Source: DASYSL01 sp036003365 (lineage in GTDB: Bacteria > Eisenbacteria > RBG-16-71-46 > DASYSL01). From it: 16,379 nt of DNA. Made by a program: the position numbers and the translations under genes. Positions within the stretch are counted from its first letter, which is position 1, and each line of letters opens with the position of its first letter. A model generated the notes under the pieces. The model did not search any database. It was not told where the DNA came from and saw only the letters and a list, made by a program, of their open reading frames with translations. The stretch covers positions 1-16,379 of the forward strand of contig DASYSL010000126.1 of assembly GCA_036003365.1 (NCBI GenBank), written 5' to 3'. Shown piece after piece: positions 1 through 6,639 of this stretch.

Positions 1-230
1 CGCGCTTCTGGGACGCGACGGCCTACGAGCAGGGGCGTCTCGAGTCGTTCGACAAGCAAATCGTGCGCGATTACCTCGACCGGGCCGGCTGGAACCACGA
101 GCCGCCGGCGCCGGCGTTGCCCGATGAGATCGTGCAAGCCACGCGCCGGCGCTATCTCGAAGCGGCGACCCGGATCATGGGCGAGGAGGCGGCCCGCCGC
201 GCCGGGCTCGTGCTCGGCGTGACGGCGTGA
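1..230 (+). CDS. purC: Phosphoribosylaminoimidazole-succinocarboxamide synthase, C-terminal part
   Basis: This is the last 75 codons of SAICAR synthetase, the cytosolic purine enzyme that joins aspartate to CAIR using ATP. The window edge cuts off the 5' part, so the start and the ATP-binding domain cannot be seen. The visible residues match the family's C-terminal end: RFWDATAYEQG, then SFDKQIVRDYL, then a PPAPALP segment, then a helix with RRRYLEAATRI. The frame opens at base 3 and stops with TGA at 228-230. That stop overlaps a GTG at 227, the first of a chain of mini-ORFs leading to purH. The following purH and guaA genes support the assignment. Only the C-terminal third is present, but the motifs are distinctive. 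Confidence 0.88.
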   Translation, partial: RFWDATAYEQGRLESFDKQIVRDYLDRAGWNHEPPAPALPDEIVQATRRRYLEAATRIMGEEAARRAGLVLGVTA

Positions 231-298
231 GCGCTGGCGTAGAGTGAGCGCAGGCGTGGAGTGAGCGGAGGCGTGAGGTGAGCGGAGGCGTGGAGTGA
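227..298 (+). other. Chain of four overlapping six-codon mini-ORFs between purC and purH
   Basis: Because 17 is not a multiple of three, each 17-bp repeat shifts frame, and every GTGA in the array is both a stop and a start. The purC TGA (228-230) overlaps a GTG at 227. The chain is 227-247 (MSAGVE), 244-264 (MSAGVE), 261-281 (MSGGVR) and 278-298 (MSGGVE), and the last TGA overlaps the purH GTG at 295. Each junction is a 4-base GTGA overlap, the arrangement used for translational coupling. The geometry is read directly from the sequence. Whether ribosomes translate the minigenes is unknown, and they may be a by-product of slippage duplication of one ancestral purC/purH overlap. Confidence 0.6.
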
Positions 299-306
299 GC
301 GAAAGC
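239..306 (+). repeat. Four tandem 17-bp repeats at the purC/purH junction
   Basis: Four units of consensus GTGGAGTGAGCGGAGGC lie head to tail at 239-255, 256-272, 273-289 and 290-306. They differ at only a few positions. A degenerate fifth copy at 222-238 covers the purC stop. TGAGCG recurs at 228, 245, 262, 279 and 296, exactly every 17 bases. The second and third units each contain GGAGG (267-271 and 284-288), six bases before the next GTG. The array begins in the purC stop and ends inside the first codons of purH. Confidence 0.95.
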
Positions 307-1914
307 GTGGCCGAGCCGGACGTACATTCCGGCGGCACCCCGGGCGGCTCCCGGTCCACCGAGGGACGGGTCGCGGTGCGGACGGCTTTGTTCGCGCTCT
401 CCGACCGCACGGGCGCCGAAGCTTTGGCGCATGCCTTGCTCGAGAGCGGCGCCACGATCTACGCCACCACCGGCACGGCGACGTACCTGCGCGGGCTCGG
501 TCTGGCGGCTGAGCCGGCCGAGCGCTTGACCCGCTCGCCCGAGTTCCTCGGCGGGCGCGTGAAGACCCTCTCTTCCGATCTCTTCGGCGCCATCCTGGCG
601 CGTGCCGGCCACGCTGAAGATGAGCGCGACCTGGCGGCCCGCGACCTGCCGCCCATCGATCTGGTGTGTGTGACCCTTTATCCATTCGAATCCCTGCCGC
701 GCGACGCCTCCTGGGAAGAAGCGGTGGAAAAGATCGATGTCGGCGGGGTCGCGCTCTTGCGTGCGGCGGCCAAGAACTTCGTTCGCGTCGCGGTCTTGAG
801 CACGCCCGATCAGTATCCCGCGGTACGGGACGCGGTGGCGCTCGGCGGCACGACGCTCGAAGCTCGCCGGGCACTGGCCCGCGCCGCCTTCGAGCGCACG
901 GCCGAGTACGACGCGACCATCGCCGGGTTCTTCGAGGAGCGCGATCGCGCATCCGGACTTCCCGAGACTTGGGTGCGTGGCTATCGACGCGCCCGCGGCC
1001 TGCGCTACGGCGAAAACCCGCACCAGGAAGCGGCGCTCTACGCCGAGAGCGGCCGGACGCCGTGGTGGAGTCGTGAGGCGGTGCTCGAGGGCAAGGAGCT
1101 CTCGTTCAACAACCTCGTCGATCTCGAAGCGGGCGCGCGCCTGGTCTACGAGTTCGCCCGGCCGGCGTGCGCCATCATCAAGCACAACGAGCCGAGCGGA
1201 GTCGGCTTGAGCGACGGCTCGGATGGCCCGCTCGCCGCCTACAAGCGCGCAGCCGCGGGCGATCCGTTGTCGGCGTTCGGCGGAGTCGTGGCCTTCAACA
1301 TCGAGGTGGACGGCGAGACTGCGCAGGCCATGACGCCCTTGTTCCTCGAATGCGTGGCAGCGCCCTCGTTCACAGCCGCAGCGCGAGAGGAATTCGCCAA
1401 GCGCAAGAATTTGCGTGCCGTCGTGATCGGCCGCGACGCCCTCGCCGCCGGACCGTGGGACACCCGGCCGCTGGCGCGCGGCCTCCTAATACAACGCGCG
1501 CGGCCCAATACCGGCGAGATCCAGCTCGAGGTCAAGACCAAGCGCGCCCCCACGCCGGCCGAGATGGAAGCGCTCCACTTCGCGTGGATCGTGTCGGGTC
1601 GCGCGCGCTCGAACGCGGTGGTGATCTCGCGCGCTGACGGCACGCTCGGCGTCGGCAGCGGCCAGACGAGCCGCATCGATGCCTTGCACGTCTCCCTCAT
1701 GAAAGCGGCACGCGCCGGCCACGACGTGCGCGGCGCGGTGATCGCGTCGGACGGTTTCTTTCCCTTTGGCGATTGGGTCGAAGTGGCGCGGGAGGCGGGG
1801 CTCACCGCGTGCATCCAGCCCGGCGGCTCGGTCAGAGACGCCGAGTCGATCGCCGCCTGCGACGACGCGGGCATCGCCATGGTGTTCACCGGTCGGCGTC
1901 AATTCCGCCATTGA
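295..1914 (+). CDS. purH: Bifunctional AICAR transformylase / IMP cyclohydrolase
   Basis: PurH performs the last two steps of IMP synthesis: formylation of AICAR with 10-formyl-tetrahydrofolate, then ring closure. The protein has 539 residues, near the family norm of about 520. The GTG at 295 is preceded by GGAGG six bases upstream and is the last start in the junction repeat. The N-terminal cyclohydrolase domain runs from about residue 28 to 220. It keeps Lys90, the LYPF motif with Tyr129, Asp148 (IDVGG) and Lys160 (RAAAKN). Its usual KTLHP...HGG segment is changed to KTLSSDLFGA (90-99). The transformylase domain has RYGENPHQ, GKELSFNNL, the catalytic pair Lys296-His297 (IIKHNEPSG), DPLSAFGG, SDGFFPFGD, QPGGSVRD and the terminal FTGRRQFRH. 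The guaA start overlaps its stop. The transformylase part is certain; the cyclohydrolase part is somewhat divergent. Confidence 0.95.
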   Translation: MSESVAEPDVHSGGTPGGSRSTEGRVAVRTALFALSDRTGAEALAHALLESGATIYATTGTATYLRGLGLAAEPAERLTRSPEFLGGRVKTLSSDLFGAILARAGHAEDERDLAARDLPPIDLVCVTLYPFESLPRDASWEEAVEKIDVGGVALLRAAAKNFVRVAVLSTPDQYPAVRDAVALGGTTLEARRALARAAFERTAEYDATIAGFFEERDRASGLPETWVRGYRRARGLRYGENPHQEAALYAESGRTPWWSREAVLEGKELSFNNLVDLEAGARLVYEFARPACAIIKHNEPSGVGLSDGSDGPLAAYKRAAAGDPLSAFGGVVAFNIEVDGETAQAMTPLFLECVAAPSFTAAAREEFAKRKNLRAVVIGRDALAAGPWDTRPLARGLLIQRARPNTGEIQLEVKTKRAPTPAEMEALHFAWIVSGRARSNAVVISRADGTLGVGSGQTSRIDALHVSLMKAARAGHDVRGAVIASDGFFPFGDWVEVAREAGLTACIQPGGSVRDAESIAACDDAGIAMVFTGRRQFRH

Positions 1915-3542
1915 GCGCGCGCCCGCTGTCGCCTCGCTCTCGTTCCCGATCGCGCCGGCGCTCTTCGCGCGACGCGACGCCGAGCAGCAACGGCCGCCCC
2001 CGAACCGCTCGCGGCGGCGTTCTCATCCTCGACTTCGGTTCCCAGACCACCCAGCTCATCGCCCGACGCGTGCGTGAAGCGGGGATCTACTCCGAGATTC
2101 GGCCTTCGTCGCTATCGGCACGCGAAGGTCGCCGCCTCGCGCCGGAGGCGGTGATCTTCTCGGGCAGTCCGTCGAGCGCCTACCGGCCGGACGCGTACCG
2201 CGTCGACCCGGGCTGGTTCGAGCTAGGGGTGCCCATCCTTGGCATCTGCTACGGCATGCAGCTCACCATGCGCGAGCTGGGCGGCACCCTGGGTCGTGCA
2301 GCGCGCCCCGAGTTCGGCACGGTGCGCTACCGGATCGGCCGCCCGGACGAGCTGACGCGCGGCCTGCCTCGCTCCTTCCGCGCCTGGATGAGCCACAGCG
2401 ACGAAGTGAAGTCGTTGCCGCCCGGCTTCATCGCCACCGGCCGCACCGCCAATTGCGCCTTCGCCGGCGCCCGCCACGAGAAGCACCCTTGGCACTTCAT
2501 CCAGTTCCACCCCGAGGTGATCCACACGACGGCGGGCAAGAAGCTGCTCGAGAATTTCCTGTTCCGGGTCGCGCGTCTCAAGCCGAACTGGTCGATGGGT
2601 GATTTCCTGGCGCGCGAGATCGAGGACATCCGCCGCCGCGTGGGCGGCGGCCGCGTGCTCTGCGGCCTGTCGGGCGGTGTCGACTCGAGCGTCGTCGCCG
2701 CGCTCATCCAGCGCGCCATCGGCTCGAGGCTGACGTGCGTGTTTGTCGATCATGGCCTGCTTCGCGAAGGCGAGAGTGACGAAGTCATGGAGTCGCTGGC
2801 CGGCCAGCTGGGCGTCCAGATCGTGCGCGTCGACGGGCGCAAGCGCTTCCTGGACGCCCTGGTCGGCGTCGAAGATCCCGAGCGCAAGCGCAAGATCATC
2901 GGCCACGAGTTCATCAAAGTTTTCGAGCAGGCGGCGAAGAAGATCGGCCGCGTCGACTTCCTGGCCCAGGGCACGCTGTATCCGGATGTGATCGAAAGCG
3001 CCTCCGCGGGCCACGGCGCCATGGTGATCAAGACCCATCACAATGTCGGCGGCCTGCCGGAACGCATGAAGCTCGCGCTGCTCGAGCCCTTGCGCCAACT
3101 CTTCAAGGACGAGGTGCGCGCGCTGGGCCGCGAGCTGGGGCTACCGCCGGCGGTGGTCGACCGGCATCCGTTTCCCGGGCCGGGTCTCGCGGTGCGCATC
3201 CTGGGCGCTGTGAACGAGGAAGACCTCGCGATCCTGCGGCACGCCGACGCCATCTTCATCGAGGAGCTGCGGCGCGCGAAGCAGTACGACCGTGTCTGGC
3301 AAGCCTTTGCCGTGCTCCTGCCGGTGAAGAGCGTGGGCGTGAAAGGGGACGAGCGCTCCTACGAGCGCGTCGTCGCCCTGCGCGCCGTGACCAGCGAGGA
3401 CGGCATGACCGCCGACTGGGCTCGCTTGCCCGCCTCACTCCTCACGCGCGCGGCGAGCCGCATTGCCAACGAAGTGCCCGGCGTGAACCGCGTCGTTTAC
3501 GACGTGTCGACGAAGCCCCCGGCCACGATCGAGTGGGAGTGA
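1911..3542 (+). CDS. guaA: GMP synthase (glutamine-hydrolysing)
   Basis: GuaA converts XMP to GMP using ATP and ammonia from glutamine. A class I amidotransferase domain starts with ILDFGSQTTQLIARR at about residue 39. It has the nucleophile Cys113 in GICYGMQ and the His200/Glu202 pair in QFHPEV. The ATP-pyrophosphatase domain follows, with PP-loop SGGVDSS (254-260), FVDHGLLR and RHPFPGPGLAVR. The C-terminal dimerisation domain ends in STKPPATIEWE. I place the start at TTG 1911, which overlaps the purH stop as TTGA. It is the last usual start codon before the conserved region, and upstream codons lie inside purH. This leaves an Arg/Ser-rich extension of about 36 residues before the domain, giving 543 residues against the usual 510-525. 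No clear Shine-Dalgarno is seen, so translational coupling to purH is likely. Function is certain; the exact start is less so. Confidence 0.95.
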   Translation: MSARPLSPRSRSRSRRRSSRDATPSSNGRPRTARGGVLILDFGSQTTQLIARRVREAGIYSEIRPSSLSAREGRRLAPEAVIFSGSPSSAYRPDAYRVDPGWFELGVPILGICYGMQLTMRELGGTLGRAARPEFGTVRYRIGRPDELTRGLPRSFRAWMSHSDEVKSLPPGFIATGRTANCAFAGARHEKHPWHFIQFHPEVIHTTAGKKLLENFLFRVARLKPNWSMGDFLAREIEDIRRRVGGGRVLCGLSGGVDSSVVAALIQRAIGSRLTCVFVDHGLLREGESDEVMESLAGQLGVQIVRVDGRKRFLDALVGVEDPERKRKIIGHEFIKVFEQAAKKIGRVDFLAQGTLYPDVIESASAGHGAMVIKTHHNVGGLPERMKLALLEPLRQLFKDEVRALGRELGLPPAVVDRHPFPGPGLAVRILGAVNEEDLAILRHADAIFIEELRRAKQYDRVWQAFAVLLPVKSVGVKGDERSYERVVALRAVTSEDGMTADWARLPASLLTRAASRIANEVPGVNRVVYDVSTKPPATIEWE

Positions 3543-4123
3543 GGGTGGCGCTCGGCAACGAGCTGGTGCGCAAGGCCATTCACTTTTCCTCGATTGCCAT
3601 TCCGCTCGCTTACCTCTACGGCTACCTGTCGAAGCACGCCATGCGCGATCTCCTTCTGGGCGCGACCGTGGTCGCGATCGGCATCGAGCTCCTGCGCCTA
3701 CACGAGCCGCGCGTGAAGATGTATTTCCGCCAGTTCTTTGGCAGCCTGATCCGGCGGCACGAGAAGCGCACCTTGCTCGGGTCGACCTATCTGCTCATCG
3801 CCGCGCTCATCTCGGTGATGATTTTTCCGCGCGAGATCTGTGTCGCAGCGCTGGGCGCCTTGATCCTCGGCGACACCGCTGCCGCCCTGGTCGGCAAGGC
3901 CTGGGGCCGCATCCATCTTTTCGGCTCCAAGAAGACGCTCGAAGGCTCGATGGCGTGCCTGGTGGTGTCTTTTCTTTTTGCCTGGGGCGTGACGCACCTG
4001 CCCTGGCAGGTGGCTTTGGCGGGTGCGGTGGCCGCGACCTTGTTCGAGCTCTTGCCTCTGCCTCTCGATGACAACTTCGCCGTTCCGTTGAGCGCCGGCT
4101 TCGCCATGCTGTTGCTACGGTAG
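3539..4123 (+). CDS. Membrane polyprenol/diacylglycerol kinase-like protein (SEC59/COG0170 family)
   Basis: This is a 194-residue, largely hydrophobic protein of the dolichol kinase / CTP-dependent lipid kinase / phosphatidate cytidylyltransferase-like family. Visible marks are ELVRKAIHF at 8-16, a following membrane helix (about 17-30), RRHEKRTLLGSTYLL at 72-86, the signature LGDTAAALVGKAWGR at 110-124, KKTLEGSMA at 131-139 and PLPLDDNFAVPL at 173-184. About six membrane segments can be drawn. Family members phosphorylate a membrane lipid alcohol, often using CTP, but the substrate here cannot be told. GTG 3539 overlaps the guaA stop as GTGA. In-frame GTGs at 3533 and 3545 are alternatives, and the latter has GGGAG five bases upstream. 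The last 337 bases are overlapped antisense by the HNH gene frame. The family is confident; the lipid substrate is unknown. Confidence 0.82.
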   Translation: MRVALGNELVRKAIHFSSIAIPLAYLYGYLSKHAMRDLLLGATVVAIGIELLRLHEPRVKMYFRQFFGSLIRRHEKRTLLGSTYLLIAALISVMIFPREICVAALGALILGDTAAALVGKAWGRIHLFGSKKTLEGSMACLVVSFLFAWGVTHLPWQVALAGAVAATLFELLPLPLDDNFAVPLSAGFAMLLLR

Positions 4124-5367
4124 GCAGGGGCCGCCCTCTCCGCCACGCGGCCGTCGTCCGGCTCCAGCGAGCGCGCCTCGCCGCGCACCTGCCGCGCCTG
4201 TTCCCGCTTGTTCTCCATGAATGCGGCGCCAAAGGCTTTCTCGGCTTCGTACTGGTTGTGGCTGCTACAGCGCAACCGAATGTTCTCGACCGTGGCCTTT
4301 CCGCCGCGCGCGACCGGGTTGATGTGGTCGTACTCGAGGAACTGGCGCTCGTCGCAGCGCTTGCCGCCATCGCCCACGGACGTGCATTGACCGCCGTCGC
4401 GCGACCAAACGGCCCGACGCACCTCGGCGGGGACGTAGTGGGGGCCGAGCGCGTCGCGGCGCGGCACGCGGGGTTTCTCGGTGGCAGCGAACTTGGCCTT
4501 CTCGGCTTTGGGGATCAGCTCGTCGAGCGCGCGCTCGATCACTTGCGAGTCGCTCGGAAGGCTGTGGCTGAGAAGCGAACGTAGGTACTGCAGCTTCTCG
4601 TGTACGCGCTTCTCCAGTGCAACCATGACGGCCGTCTCGGGAAGTCTCGCGCGCACGGTAGTCGTCGGTGTCGCAGGAGCTTGCGTCGCGAGATGGGGGC
4701 TCGGCGCAACATGCCGTACGGCATGTTGAGGGATCATAAGGGACAGCTCTGGAGAATCGAGTCCTTGGTCCAGAGGAGTCTGTTCGGAGTGGATTGATTC
4801 GGAGTGGATTGATGGCTCGGAGCCCGCTGGCGCGAGGCCGATTGGCGCTGAGCCGCTCGGTGCGGCATCGAGCAGCTCGGAACGAACGGGCTCGGCAAAC
4901 GCAATGGACTCCGGCGCAGCGTCGCTCGACGGGCGCACAACCGGCGCGCCCAGGGTCTCAAGTCTCACCTCTCGGAGTGCGAGCAGGCGCTCGATCTCGG
5001 CGCTCCGGCGATGCGTGGCTTCGGCCACGAGCCCCCGCGCGTTGTCCACGGTCAGATGAGGGGCGAGCAGACAAATGGCTGTTAGGTGAAGCCTTCCATC
5101 CGCCAGGGCCGACAAGAGGATCGGGAACGAGCGGGAGGCGCGCGCCGCCTGGATGCGCTTGAGGGCCGCGTCGTCCGAGTAGCCGTGCTCTCCCACGAGG
5201 AACGAGAACATCGAGCCGTAACCGCGGTCCCGGTAGAGCTTGCGGCGGTCGATTTCGGCGATGTAGGCGAGGACTTCGGCCGAGATGCCGCGCTCCCGTG
5301 CGCGGGCGAGGTTGAAGCGGCGGAACAATTCATTCTTGTCGAGGCGACTCAACGGACGGCGACGCAT
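3787..5367 (-). CDS. HNH endonuclease domain protein with unusual C-terminal run-on
   Basis: The protein is of a common soil/MAG HNH family. The N-terminal helical domain (about residues 1-140) has RLDKNELFRRF, AYIAEIDRRKLY, RDRGYGSMFSFLV, RIQAARASRSFP and LHLTAICLLAPHLT. A Pro/Ser-rich variable linker spans about 140-260. The HNH domain at about 310-380 reads YVPAEVRRAVWSRDGGQCT, then LEYDHINPVARGG (Asp347-His348), then IRLRCSSHNQYEAEKAFG. Nuclease activity is inferred from the motif; the biological role of the family is unknown to me. I chose ATG 5367; the frame could extend to ATG 5451 through a heptamer repeat, but that segment looks non-coding. After about residue 415 the frame is simply antisense to the kinase-like gene until the stop at 3787. 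A TAG sits in another frame right at 4120, so a lost stop or small frameshift is possible. The genuine C-terminus is uncertain. Confidence 0.8.
   Translation of the reverse strand: MRRRPLSRLDKNELFRRFNLARARERGISAEVLAYIAEIDRRKLYRDRGYGSMFSFLVGEHGYSDDAALKRIQAARASRSFPILLSALADGRLHLTAICLLAPHLTVDNARGLVAEATHRRSAEIERLLALREVRLETLGAPVVRPSSDAAPESIAFAEPVRSELLDAAPSGSAPIGLAPAGSEPSIHSESIHSEQTPLDQGLDSPELSLMIPQHAVRHVAPSPHLATQAPATPTTTVRARLPETAVMVALEKRVHEKLQYLRSLLSHSLPSDSQVIERALDELIPKAEKAKFAATEKPRVPRRDALGPHYVPAEVRRAVWSRDGGQCTSVGDGGKRCDERQFLEYDHINPVARGGKATVENIRLRCSSHNQYEAEKAFGAAFMENKREQARQVRGEARSLEPDDGRVAERAAPAYRSNSMAKPALNGTAKLSSRGRGKSSNKVAATAPAKATCQGRCVTPQAKRKDTTRHAIEPSSVFLEPKRWMRPQALPTRAAAVSPRIKAPSAATQISRGKIITEMSAAMSR
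4707..4728. repeat. Perfect 22-bp palindrome inside the HNH gene
   Basis: The two arms are CAACATGCCGT and its exact complement, meeting at the centre between 4717 and 4718 with no loop. It lies in the variable linker of the HNH protein, where it encodes QHAVRH on the minus strand. As DNA it could be a dimeric protein-binding site or a cruciform; as RNA it would form a hairpin only after opening a few central pairs. No second copy was noticed in the window. Confidence 0.9.
4783..4812. repeat. 15-bp perfect tandem duplication in the HNH linker
   Basis: TTCGGAGTGGATTGA occurs twice head to tail at 4783-4797 and 4798-4812. On the minus strand it encodes the repeated IHSES/IHSEQ segment of the HNH protein's variable linker. 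The duplication is in frame (15 bases) and keeps the gene open, consistent with replication slippage in an unconstrained linker. Confidence 0.9.
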
Positions 5368-5383
5368 GGGAAATCGCTTTCCC
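5368..5383. other. Small inverted repeat just upstream of the HNH start
   Basis: GGGAAA, a 4-base TCGC loop and TTTCCC form a perfect 6-bp stem directly adjoining the chosen ATG of the HNH gene on the minus strand. If transcribed, it would fold over the ribosome-binding region (minus-strand GGGAAAG), so it could restrict translation. It is short and may be chance. Confidence 0.35.
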
Positions 5384-5406
5384 GGGGGCGCAGCCGGGGG
5401 ACGACT

Positions 5407-5441
5407 GGAACTCGAAACTCGGAACTCGAAACTCGAAACTC
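5407..5441. repeat. Five tandem heptamers G(G/A)AACTC
   Basis: GGAACTC, GAAACTC, GGAACTC, GAAACTC and GAAACTC follow each other without gaps at 5407-5441. They lie in the 146-base space between the divergent HNH and TPR genes. Read on the minus strand they extend the HNH frame as SFEFRVSS-type peptide, which argues against that longer start. Composition is lower in GC than the surroundings. I recall similar heptamer strings as widespread intergenic repeats in bacterial metagenome assemblies, but cannot verify this here. Confidence 0.9.
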
Positions 5442-5478
5442 CGACTTTCATAGCTTCCCACAGGGCGGCGACGGAAAA

Positions 5479-5507
5479 TTGAATTTCGCGTTGCCCGCGC
5501 CGATAAC
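5479..5507 (+). promoter_or_regulatory. Candidate sigma70-type promoter for the TPR gene
   Basis: TTGAAT at 5479-5484 and GATAAC at 5502-5507 are separated by 17 bases, each matching four of six consensus positions. Transcription would begin near 5513-5515, at the GTG start of the TPR gene itself, implying a leaderless mRNA. Supporting this, no Shine-Dalgarno is seen before that GTG. Motif-level evidence only. Confidence 0.35.
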
Positions 5508-5513
5508 GGTCGA

Positions 5514-6497
5514 GTGACGCTATCGCCCCGATCTCACCGTTCTCATGGCACTCCCGAGCCCACCGGTCGCGAACAGATCGCGTGGGACGAAGCTTTGCGC
5601 GCGCGGCGCGGCGGACGGCTCGAGGATTGCCTCACGGCGCTCGCCCGCGTCATTCGCGAGACCGGCCCGCTGACCTCGGCGGCGCGGCGCATGCGCGCCT
5701 CGGTCATGCGGGATCTCGGGATCGCCGCACGCCTGGGCGGCGATGGCGAACGAGCCACCCACTGGATCGCGCGCGCTCTCGACGAAGCGCCCGAATATCC
5801 CGACCTCCACTTGGAGCGGGGACTCCTGCATCTCGACCGAGACGAGACCGACTGTGCCCGTGTGTCGTTCCAGAAGGCGCTCGACTTGGCACCGAGCTTC
5901 GTCTCGGCGGAGTTGGAGCTGGCCCTGCTCGACGCGCGCGGCGGGCAGCTCGGCGAAGCCATCACCACTCTCAAGCGCATGGCCGAGCGGCGGCCGCCGC
6001 CAGAGGATCTTCTCTTCCGCGACGGCCTCGATCGTTTGCGCTCGGGCGCGTGGGAAGCGGCCGCGGACCGGTTGCGCGGTTCCTATCATGCGGCGCAATC
6101 GGCCTGGAAACAGGGCTCGCTGCGTGTGGGCTTGCGTCTCGAAGAAGGTCGCGCGCCGGAAGCCCTGGACGAAGCCTGCCGCCTCGCCGAACGCTTTCCG
6201 CACTTTCCGGACGCGCACTTCGCGGTCGGCTTGTGCTCGCTCGCGCTCGAGTGGTGGGACGACGCCTCGGAAGCGTTTCTCCGGGCGCTGGAGCGCAATC
6301 CGGCGTATCACGAGGCACGCGTCTACCTGGCCTGCGCGCTCTTCGGCGCCCGCGAAGCCCGCCTCGCCGAGGAGGAGCTGGCGCGGGTTCTGCGGTCGTC
6401 ACCGGGACACGAGTGGGCGCTCCGCCTGCAGGCCGATCGCAAGGGAGGCATGGTCGCCCTGATGAAGGAGAAGCTCGCCATCCGACCGGCCGCCTGA
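5514..6497 (+). CDS. TPR-repeat protein
   Basis: This 327-residue protein has no signal peptide or membrane segment. After a polar N-terminus (1-19) it is built of about seven helix-turn-helix repeats of TPR type. Examples are YPDLHLERGLLHLDRDE (95-111) with FQKALDLAP (119-127), FVSAELELALLDARGGQL (129-146), PDAHFAVGLCSLALEWWDD (232-250) with FLRALERNP (255-263), and YHEARVYLACALFGARE (265-281) with LARVLRSSPGHEWALRLQA (289-307). TPRs bind other proteins, so it is probably a cytoplasmic scaffold or adaptor, but neither partner nor process can be named. It stands alone between the divergent HNH gene and the cold-shock gene, separated from the latter by 227 bases. GTG 5514 is the chosen start; a weak promoter overlaps it. 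The fold is confident, the function unknown. Confidence 0.78.
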   Translation: MTLSPRSHRSHGTPEPTGREQIAWDEALRARRGGRLEDCLTALARVIRETGPLTSAARRMRASVMRDLGIAARLGGDGERATHWIARALDEAPEYPDLHLERGLLHLDRDETDCARVSFQKALDLAPSFVSAELELALLDARGGQLGEAITTLKRMAERRPPPEDLLFRDGLDRLRSGAWEAAADRLRGSYHAAQSAWKQGSLRVGLRLEEGRAPEALDEACRLAERFPHFPDAHFAVGLCSLALEWWDDASEAFLRALERNPAYHEARVYLACALFGAREARLAEEELARVLRSSPGHEWALRLQADRKGGMVALMKEKLAIRPAA

Positions 6498-6639
6498 CTC
6501 CCTTCCTGACGACCCGGGTCACCGCCGCCTGACCAGCCGCCTCACCGCCCCGTATCACGGCTCATCCTCCTCCTATAAATAACAAGAAACCCACATCCGA
6601 GCCCGTAACCTGCGTCATCACATACGGTTGAGCCCGTTC

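Noticed and set aside
1773..1910. Upstream extension of guaA inside purH
   Set aside because: These codons are a frame-shifted shadow of the conserved purH 3' end and carry no GMP synthase sequence.
4208..5162. Plus-strand open frames across the HNH region
   Set aside because: They are short, overlapping, lack ribosome-binding sites, and lie opposite the recognisable HNH protein.
5407..5441. CRISPR-like array
   Set aside because: Units are only 7 bp with no spacers, and no cas genes are present.
5368..5451. HNH protein starting at ATG 5451
   Set aside because: The additional residues come from the heptamer repeat and a hairpin; the family normally starts near the RLDKNELF segment, supporting ATG 5367.
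6511..6520. Terminator for the TPR gene at GACCCGGGTC
   Set aside because: It has only five base pairs, no loop and no T-run.
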